Source of the DNA: SURF-24 sp964537965
GTDB taxonomy: Bacteria; Bacteroidota; Ignavibacteria; Ignavibacteriales; SURF-24
DNA length: 12,929 nt
Assembly (NCBI GenBank): GCA_964537965.1
Contig: CAZIDB010000132.1
Location: 1 to 12,929, forward strand
Reading direction: 5' to 3'
Shown here: in pieces, positions 7,867 to 12,929 of the stretch
How the letters are laid out: each line of letters starts with the position of its first letter
How positions within the stretch are numbered: the first letter of the stretch is position 1
Translations under genes and position numbers: made by a program
Notes under the pieces: model-generated
The model's database searches: none
Seen by the model: the letters and a program-made list of their open reading frames with translations, nothing else
Told to the model about the DNA's origin: nothing

Positions 7867-7881
7867 TGGCACAAGGATTGG
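7867..7881 (+). promoter_or_regulatory. sigma-54-like -24/-12 promoter of the chaperone operon
   Basis: TGGCAC (7867-7872) is followed after five bases by TTGG (7878-7881). This gives the GG and G positions the spacing required for sigma-54 (consensus TGGCACG-N4-TTGC). Mismatches are A for G after TGGCAC, and G for the C of the -12 TTGC. A start near 7893 would leave a roughly 31-nt leader to the hsp20 ATG with AAAGGAGG in it, a sensible arrangement. No good -35/-10 pair is apparent nearby. The call is a motif match only. Confidence 0.4.
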
Positions 7882-7923
7882 GAAGATAAAAACGTAAACA
7901 TAAAAATAAAGGAGGAATAAAAA

Positions 7924-8358
7924 ATGACACTGATTAGATTTGAACCTTTGAAAGAGTTGGAAACCCTGCATGACAGAATGCAAAAATACTTTGATGGTTT
8001 CCCGGGTTTCGGTAGCGACTTTAGTTCAACCTTCTCACCTAAGATTGATATTTCCGACGATGAGAAGAATGTTTATGTTGAGGCAGAATTGCCAGGATTA
8101 AAAAAGGAAGATATTAAAATCACCTTACAGGATAACATTCTTACTCTTAAAGGTGAAAAGAACAAAGTCGAAGAAAAAAAGGAAAAGAATTACTACAGAA
8201 GTGAACGCAGCTATGGCTCGTTCCAGAGAAGTTTTACATTGCCGGTAGAAGTTGATTCTGAAAAGGTTAATGCTAAATACGAAAACGGAACTTTGATTCT
8301 GACTTTGGAAAAACTTTTGGCAACTCATTCAAAAGTAAAAGAGATTTCACTTAAGTAA
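7924..8358 (+). CDS. small heat-shock protein, Hsp20 family
   Basis: 144 residues. An ATP-independent holdase that binds unfolding proteins in large oligomers and hands them to DnaK. A short N-terminal arm (1-38) with aromatic and Gly residues precedes the alpha-crystallin domain (about 39-130). Family marks are PKIDISDDEKNVYVEAELPG, an ERSYGSFQRSFTLP strand and AKYENGTLILTL. The C-terminal tail ends VKEISLK, where I-S-L fits the I-x-I/V/L motif that docks on neighbouring subunits. The usual LPK after the last strand is LEK here and the following tail (LLATHSK) is less standard; the frame is intact. AAAGGAGG upstream of the ATG is a very strong ribosome site. First gene of the hsp20-dnaK-hsp20 operon, 57 nt from dnaK. 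Confidence 0.93.
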   Translation: MTLIRFEPLKELETLHDRMQKYFDGFPGFGSDFSSTFSPKIDISDDEKNVYVEAELPGLKKEDIKITLQDNILTLKGEKNKVEEKKEKNYYRSERSYGSFQRSFTLPVEVDSEKVNAKYENGTLILTLEKLLATHSKVKEISLK

Positions 8359-8360
8359 TT

Positions 8361-8390
8361 GAACTTAGGCGGGTAAATGCCCGCCGGTTC
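8361..8390 (+). promoter_or_regulatory. GC-rich intercistronic hairpin between hsp20 and dnaK
   Basis: GGCGGG (8368-8373) pairs perfectly with CCCGCC (8380-8385) around a six-base loop. An outer GAAC (8361-8364) and GTTC (8387-8390) extend the stem across a small internal loop. It begins two bases after the hsp20 stop. No T run follows, so full termination is unlikely; it may limit read-through, set transcript ends or protect the hsp20 message. An ATG in frame with dnaK (8377-8379) lies in the loop. Confidence 0.6.
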
Positions 8391-8415
8391 TATATTAAAA
8401 TATACAGGAGAAAAA

Positions 8416-10356
8416 ATGGGAAAAATAATTGGAATTGATTTAGGAACTACAAACTCGTGCGTTGCTGTTATGGAAGGTAACGATCCGGTTGTTATACCTA
8501 ATTCAGAAGGCGGAAGGACTACTCCTTCTATTGTTGCTTTTACTAAAACCGGAGAAAGACTTGTAGGCCAGTCGGCTAAACGACAGGCTATTACAAATCC
8601 TAAAAAAACTATCTTCTCCATTAAAAGATTTATGGGAAGAAGAATGGATGAAGTTACCTCTGAAATGACGAAGGTTCCTTATGAAGTTATGGCAGGTGAT
8701 GGGAATTCTGCACGGGTTAAAATTGACGACCGTGTTTATTCTCCTCCGGAAATTTCTGCTATGATTTTACAAAAGATGAAAAAGACCGCTGAAGATTATC
8801 TTGGACAGGAAGTTTCTGAAGCTGTTATTACAGTTCCCGCTTACTTTAATGATTCGCAGCGCCAGGCCACAAAAGATGCCGGTGAAATTGCAGGATTAAA
8901 AGTTAGAAGAATAATTAATGAACCAACTGCTGCTGCGCTTGCATATGGTTTAGATAAAAAACAGAAAGATCAGATTGTTGCCGTTTACGATCTCGGCGGT
9001 GGTACTTTTGATATTTCAATACTTCAGTTAGGCGATGGTGTATTTGAAGTTAAATCAAGTAATGGTGACGGACACTTAGGCGGTGATGATTTTGACCAGA
9101 GATTAATTGATTTCCTCGCTGATGAATTTAAAAAACAGGAAGGAATTGATTTAAGAAAAGATCCTATGGCTTTGCAAAGATTGAAAGAAGCTGCTGAAAA
9201 AGCTAAGATTGAATTATCATCATCTGTACAGACAGATGTTAATCTTCCGTTTATAACCGCAACACAGGACGGACCGAAACATTTAAATATTACAATCACA
9301 AGAGCAAAATTTGAGCAGTTGGTTGATGATTTAATTGAAAGAACAGTTGGACCTTGTGAAAAAGCAATGAAAGATGCAGGTGTTACCGCATCGCAAATTG
9401 ATGAAGTAATTCTTGTTGGTGGCTCAATACGTGTCCCTAAAGTTCAGGAGCTTGTTAAGAAATTATTTGGGAAAGAACCACATAAGGGAGTAAATCCTGA
9501 TGAAGTTGTTGCAATTGGTGCAGGAATTCAGGGTGCGGTTCTTACAGGTGAAGTAAAAGATGTTCTGCTTCTTGATGTTACACCTCTTTCTCTTGGAATT
9601 GAAACTCTTGGTGGTGTAATGACTACATTGATCCAGTCTAACACGACTATTCCAACAAAGAAAAGTGAAGTGTTCTCAACCGCATCAGATAGTCAACCAT
9701 CAGTTGAGATTCATGTGCTTCAGGGTGAAAGACCAATGGCTAATGATAACAGAACGCTTGGCAGATTCCACCTTGACGGAATTCCACCCGCACCGAGAGG
9801 AATTCCCCAGATTGAAGTTACATTTGACATTGATGCTAATGGTATTTTACATGTTGCTGCTAAAGATAAAGGTACTGGCAAAGAACAAAGCATCAGGATT
9901 ACTTCTTCAAGTGGATTAAGCAAAGATGAAGTTGAGAAGATGAAGAATGAAGCAAAATCCCATGCTGCCGAAGATAAAATGAAGAAAGAATCAGTTGAAA
10001 TAAAAAACCAGGCAGATAATCTTGTCTTCCAGACTAAAAAGCAAATTGAAGAATTAAAAGATAAAATTCCTGCCGATTCCAAGAATCGTCTTGAAACTGA
10101 AATAAAGAAAGTAGAAGATGCTATTGCAACAAACAATTCAGATGCAATTAAATCTGCTACGGAATCTTTAACAAAGGTATGGAGTGAAGTTGCGTCCACA
10201 ATGTATCAGCAAGCTGGCGGAGCACAAGCCGGTCAGCCGTTTGAGGGTCAGAATGCAGGTGGGCCGCAAGAACCCCAGGATCAAGGGCAGCAGAAGAAAG
10301 ATGATAAAGATGTTCAGGATGCTTCTTACGAAGTAGTAGATGACGATAAGAAATAA
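8416..10356 (+). CDS. dnaK: molecular chaperone DnaK (Hsp70)
   Basis: 646 residues, close to E. coli DnaK. ATP-driven chaperone that refolds clients with DnaJ and GrpE. The ATPase domain (1-382) begins MGKIIGIDLGTTNSCVAVM and contains the phosphate-2 motif DLGGGTFDIS. The linker VLLLD is at 383-387. The substrate-binding beta domain runs from about 390 to 505 (TPLSLGIETLGG, IPPAPRGIPQIEV, DANGILHVAAKDKGTGKE). A helical lid follows, then a disordered Gly/Gln/Pro/Asp tail ending DASYEVVDDDKK. The usual VGGSTR motif reads VGGSIR here, with Ile338. I chose ATG 8416 because it gives the canonical N-terminus and has AGGAG (8406-8410) upstream; an in-frame ATG at 8377 would add 13 residues and lies in a hairpin. 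No dnaJ or grpE is adjacent; both must be encoded elsewhere. Confidence 0.97.
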   Translation: MGKIIGIDLGTTNSCVAVMEGNDPVVIPNSEGGRTTPSIVAFTKTGERLVGQSAKRQAITNPKKTIFSIKRFMGRRMDEVTSEMTKVPYEVMAGDGNSARVKIDDRVYSPPEISAMILQKMKKTAEDYLGQEVSEAVITVPAYFNDSQRQATKDAGEIAGLKVRRIINEPTAAALAYGLDKKQKDQIVAVYDLGGGTFDISILQLGDGVFEVKSSNGDGHLGGDDFDQRLIDFLADEFKKQEGIDLRKDPMALQRLKEAAEKAKIELSSSVQTDVNLPFITATQDGPKHLNITITRAKFEQLVDDLIERTVGPCEKAMKDAGVTASQIDEVILVGGSIRVPKVQELVKKLFGKEPHKGVNPDEVVAIGAGIQGAVLTGEVKDVLLLDVTPLSLGIETLGGVMTTLIQSNTTIPTKKSEVFSTASDSQPSVEIHVLQGERPMANDNRTLGRFHLDGIPPAPRGIPQIEVTFDIDANGILHVAAKDKGTGKEQSIRITSSSGLSKDEVEKMKNEAKSHAAEDKMKKESVEIKNQADNLVFQTKKQIEELKDKIPADSKNRLETEIKKVEDAIATNNSDAIKSATESLTKVWSEVASTMYQQAGGAQAGQPFEGQNAGGPQEPQDQGQQKKDDKDVQDASYEVVDDDKK

Positions 10357-10372
10357 ATAGATCATTATAAAA

Positions 10373-10408
10373 TGTAAGGGCGAACTGAAAAATTTGTTCG
10401 CCTTTACA
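10373..10408 (+). promoter_or_regulatory. long intercistronic hairpin between dnaK and second hsp20
   Basis: Arms 10373-10385 and 10396-10408 pair over 13 bp with one G-T wobble around a ten-base loop. The hairpin starts 17 nt after the dnaK stop and ends 48 nt before the next start codon. It is followed by AAATAACATC, not a T run, so it looks like a partial terminator or transcript-processing element, giving the downstream gene a different level from dnaK. Confidence 0.6.
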
Positions 10409-10456
10409 AAATAACATCAGAAAAATTCTTAGAATAAAATATAAAGGAGGAAAAAC

Positions 10457-10852
10457 ATGTCCGATAAAGATGTAGTAAAATTAGAAGAAACTAAGGTAGA
10501 TAACTGGCAGGAAGCATTGGAAAAGGAATGCTGGGTTGCACCAGTGGTTGATATCTATGAAACTAACGATGATTATACCCTTGTTGCCTGTATGCCGGGC
10601 GTTTCTAAAGAAAATGTTAAGATTAAAATGGAAGACGGTAATCTTATTGTTATGGGCAAAGTAGATTACGATACTCTTCTTGAAAGAAACTATGTTCTTA
10701 ATGAATCCCAGATTGGAAATTTCTACAGGAAATTCCAGATCTCGGAATCAATTGATGATTCAAGGATTGAAGCTAAGTTAGAAAACGGTCAGTTAATTGT
10801 TAGCTTACCAAAGCACGAAAGAGCTAAACCTAAGAACATCGAAATAAAATAA
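10457..10852 (+). CDS. second small heat-shock protein, Hsp20 family
   Basis: 131 residues, clearly different in sequence from the first Hsp20, so the pair is not a recent duplication. The N-terminal arm (1-27) is acidic and has WQEALEKECW. The alpha-crystallin domain (about 28-120) has VAPVVDIYETNDDYTLVACMPG, then GNLIVMGK, then NFYRKFQISESID, and ends with AKLENGQLIVSLPK. The tail ERAKPKNIEIK carries a canonical I-E-I motif. The polar segment between the middle strands (YDTLLERNYVLNESQIGN) is longer and less basic than in the first paralogue. Different partners, or mixed oligomers with the first protein, are possible. AAAGGAGG precedes the ATG. Third gene of the chaperone operon, about 100 nt after dnaK, closed by the terminator at 10880. 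Confidence 0.92.
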   Translation: MSDKDVVKLEETKVDNWQEALEKECWVAPVVDIYETNDDYTLVACMPGVSKENVKIKMEDGNLIVMGKVDYDTLLERNYVLNESQIGNFYRKFQISESIDDSRIEAKLENGQLIVSLPKHERAKPKNIEIK

Positions 10853-10879
10853 TCTTTCCCATATTCCATTTTCTCTTGT

Positions 10880-10907
10880 GTCCCGGCATTGTCGGGACTT
10901 TTTTTTT
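10880..10907 (+). terminator. intrinsic terminator of the chaperone operon
   Basis: GTCCCG (10880-10885) pairs with CGGGAC (10893-10898) around a seven-base loop and is followed directly by nine T residues (10899-10907). It lies 27 nt after the second hsp20 stop codon. This is a textbook Rho-independent terminator and separates the chaperone genes from the peptidase gene. Confidence 0.92.
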
Positions 10908-10983
10908 GATACCAGGGAATTAACAAACATGTTTCCATTTGCAAATATCCTGCTTAATTTTACGGCGAATAAATATTTACCAG

Positions 10984-12929
10984 ATGAAAAAACTTTTACT
11001 ACTTTCACTAATTTTGGCTTTTGCTGGATTGACCTACCTTAATAGTTCATTCCGGGGAAATGATGCTTCGGTTAAAATTCGTCCCGTAAAGAATGGTGTT
11101 TATGAAGATGGTTTACTTAGATCTGAAGTAAAGAATGTTGAAGAAGTTGTATCGTATAAAATTGATGCTGAGCTTTTGCCCGTTACTAAAGAAGTAATAG
11201 TTGATGAAGAATTAACCTGGATAAACAAAACAGAACATCCCGCTACTGAAATTTATCTTCATCTTTATGCGAATGCTTACAAAAACAGTAACACGCTTTT
11301 TACCAAAGGAAGAGGAATAACCATAACAGATGAAAACAAGTCAGGAATAGATTTTTCCGAGGTTAAAGTAAATGGCAATGATGCTCAACTAATCTATGTA
11401 CAACCAGAAGTGGAAAATGATTATGATAGCACTGTTGCTAAAATTGTTCTTAACCAGCCGTTAAATTCCGGTGAATCTCTTCAAATGAATTTTAAATACA
11501 AAGTTAAAATTCCTAAAGCGGGAAAAAGATTTGGCTACGCTGCCGGAAGAAATTTCTTTTTCATCTCACAATGGTTTCCAAAAGCTGGAGTTTTCGAGAG
11601 TGGTAAATGGTTTTGCAGCCAGTATCACCCTTTCACAAATTTCTATTCTGATTTTGGAAATTATAACGTAAACATCACTGTTCCCGATGATTATATAATT
11701 GCAGGGACTGGAATTCAGAAAAGCAAATCAGTTTTAAAGAACAGTAAATCTGTTTACTCTTTCGTTCAGAAAGGAGTACATGATTTTGCCTGGATGGCTT
11801 CCGATGAAATTTATGCCGAGCAGGATTCGTATATAAGAAATGATGGGAGTGAAATTCAATTAAAACTTTATACACAGCCTGAAAATGAAAAGTACAAGGA
11901 ACGGTTTTTACTCTCTGTTAAAAATGCTCTTAAATATTTTGAGGATTATATCGGCGAATATCCTTACCAGACATTATCGATTGTTGATTGCCCGCGGACA
12001 TGTCAATCTGGTGGAATGGAATATCCCACACTGATAACAACAGGCGCCGAGCTGTTTTCATTATATAAAACAAGGCAGCCGGAATCGGTTACTATCCACG
12101 AATTTACACATCAGTATTTTTACGGAGTGGTTGCAAATAACGAAGTGTATGATGCATGGCTTGATGAAGGATTAACCTCATTTATCTCGACCAAAATAGT
12201 TGAGAAATATTATGGTAAAGGTGAGGTTCATTTTAATTTATTCGGCTTCTACCCAATATTCGGATTGAATCTTTTGTCTTATAAAGAAATACCGCTTGTT
12301 TATACTCTTGGTAATTATTATAAAGAAGAAGATGCCGATATGCTTGCCAAGTATTATACATCTCCAACCTCGGCGGCTATTCTTGATACATCATATAAAT
12401 TTCCGGTTGCTTCAATTTACGGCATTGCAGCTTACAGCAAACCGCAGCTTGTGCTTCATTCGCTTGAAAAATATTTGGGTTTTGAGAGACTGATGTCTGC
12501 ATTTAAGGAGTATTATTCAAAATATAAATTCAAACATTCCAAACCGGAAGATTTTTTATCTGTAATCAAATCCAAAAGCGGAACAGATATTTCTGGTTTA
12601 ATAGATGAGCTTTTTGGAAAAGCATATTCTTTCGATTACAGGATTAATTCAATTAAGAATGTTGGCAATAATACTTATGAAGTTTTTATTGAAAGAATTG
12701 GCGGTGGTGTATGCCCGCAGGAAATTGCTTTTTACACGGATAAGGATACTACATATAAACAATGGGATGGAAATAGTCAGTGGAAGGTAGTTCGGTTTAA
12801 ATCTGATAATGAAATCATCGGCGCTGAATTGGATCCGGAGCGCAAGAATATTCTTGATCTAAATTATGCGAACAATTCTTACCTTATAAATAAACAGTAT
12901 GGTGCAAGTTTAAGGCTCTCTTTCCGGTT
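10984..12929 (+). CDS. exported M1-family zinc metallopeptidase, 3' end missing
   Basis: An open frame of 648 codons that runs off the right edge. Residues 1 to about 16 form a signal peptide or membrane anchor (MKKLLLLSLILAFAG). The N-terminal beta domain is followed by the thermolysin-like catalytic domain. The zinc site is HEFTH (His372, Glu373, His376) with Glu395 in LDEGLTSF, exactly 18 residues after the second His, as M1 requires. The substrate-binding exopeptidase motif, GxMEN in aminopeptidase N, reads GGMEYP at 343-348. A downstream helical region is followed by a beta-rich segment (LDPERKNILDLNYANNS). M1 enzymes of this type remove N-terminal residues from peptides; here the site would be periplasmic or surface-exposed. 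The ATG has no clear Shine-Dalgarno sequence, unlike its neighbours. It is preceded by the chaperone terminator, so it should have its own promoter in 10908-10983. Confidence 0.92.
   Translation, partial: MKKLLLLSLILAFAGLTYLNSSFRGNDASVKIRPVKNGVYEDGLLRSEVKNVEEVVSYKIDAELLPVTKEVIVDEELTWINKTEHPATEIYLHLYANAYKNSNTLFTKGRGITITDENKSGIDFSEVKVNGNDAQLIYVQPEVENDYDSTVAKIVLNQPLNSGESLQMNFKYKVKIPKAGKRFGYAAGRNFFFISQWFPKAGVFESGKWFCSQYHPFTNFYSDFGNYNVNITVPDDYIIAGTGIQKSKSVLKNSKSVYSFVQKGVHDFAWMASDEIYAEQDSYIRNDGSEIQLKLYTQPENEKYKERFLLSVKNALKYFEDYIGEYPYQTLSIVDCPRTCQSGGMEYPTLITTGAELFSLYKTRQPESVTIHEFTHQYFYGVVANNEVYDAWLDEGLTSFISTKIVEKYYGKGEVHFNLFGFYPIFGLNLLSYKEIPLVYTLGNYYKEEDADMLAKYYTSPTSAAILDTSYKFPVASIYGIAAYSKPQLVLHSLEKYLGFERLMSAFKEYYSKYKFKHSKPEDFLSVIKSKSGTDISGLIDELFGKAYSFDYRINSIKNVGNNTYEVFIERIGGGVCPQEIAFYTDKDTTYKQWDGNSQWKVVRFKSDNEIIGAELDPERKNILDLNYANNSYLINKQYGASLRLSFR

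Noticed and set aside
7664..7923. Search for CIRCE or HspR operators at the chaperone operon
   Set aside because: No TTAGCACTC-N9-GAGTGCTAA and no proper CTTGAGT-N7-ACTCAAG; the CTTGAG at 7833-7838 lacks a correctly spaced partner.
9720..10199. 159-codon frame antisense to dnaK
   Set aside because: Mirror of the dnaK coding bias; no ribosome site or domain, Ser/Phe/Leu-rich product.
10937..10946. 10-bp palindrome ATTTGCAAAT before the M1 peptidase
   Set aside because: Short, AT-rich and without repeats or promoter elements to give it meaning.
1..12929. Mobile elements, CRISPR arrays, tRNA or rRNA genes, toxin-antitoxin or defence genes
   Set aside because: No transposase or integrase motifs, spaced repeats, cloverleaf sequences or known defence domains were seen on either strand.

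Overview
The window is about 12.9 kb of AT-rich chromosomal DNA, densely packed and mostly metabolic or chaperone genes. The gene content and protein style fit a low-GC bacterium of the Bacteroidota/Chlorobiota/Ignavibacteriota branch: an M1 peptidase with a GGMEYP site, secreted GH31, DnaK very close to FCB-group consensus. Good Shine-Dalgarno sequences precede nearly every gene, which is unlike typical Bacteroidia, so Ignavibacteria-like is my best guess. That placement is inference from memory of protein style, not a search result.

Layout. (1) 1-189 is the start of a minus-strand small cupin protein running off the left edge. (2) 190-620 is a 431-nt non-coding divergent interval with a 12-nt tandem-like repeat. 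(3) 621-3239 is a secreted glycoside hydrolase family 31 enzyme, closed by a strong GNRA-loop hairpin (3267-3294) shared with the convergent neighbour. (4) 3338-4771 (minus) is a berberine-bridge-type FAD oxidase with its own leader. (5) 4964-7663 (minus) is a tightly overlapping cofactor operon: birA (biotin protein ligase), coaX (type III pantothenate kinase) and a class I cysteine desulfurase. birA and the desulfurase both appear to start at TTG. (6) 7664-7923 is a divergent control region with a 34-bp dyad and a sigma-54-like -24/-12 element facing the chaperone genes. (7) 7924-10852 is a chaperone operon hsp20 - dnaK - hsp20 with a hairpin in each intergenic gap and a canonical intrinsic terminator at 10880-10907. 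(8) 10984 to the right edge is an exported M1-family zinc metallopeptidase, incomplete at its 3' end.

The birA-coaX-desulfurase genes supply protein-bound biotin, CoA and sulfur for Fe-S clusters and thiocofactors. The two small heat-shock proteins hold unfolded clients that DnaK can then refold; DnaJ, GrpE and ClpB are not in the window. The GH31 enzyme and the M1 peptidase are both predicted to be exported and probably serve scavenging of glycans and peptides.

I found no CRISPR array, tRNA, rRNA, insertion sequence, prophage or defence system. The most interesting signal is regulatory: a possible sigma-54 promoter plus dyad in front of an hsp20-dnaK-hsp20 operon. No clearly new multi-gene system is visible.
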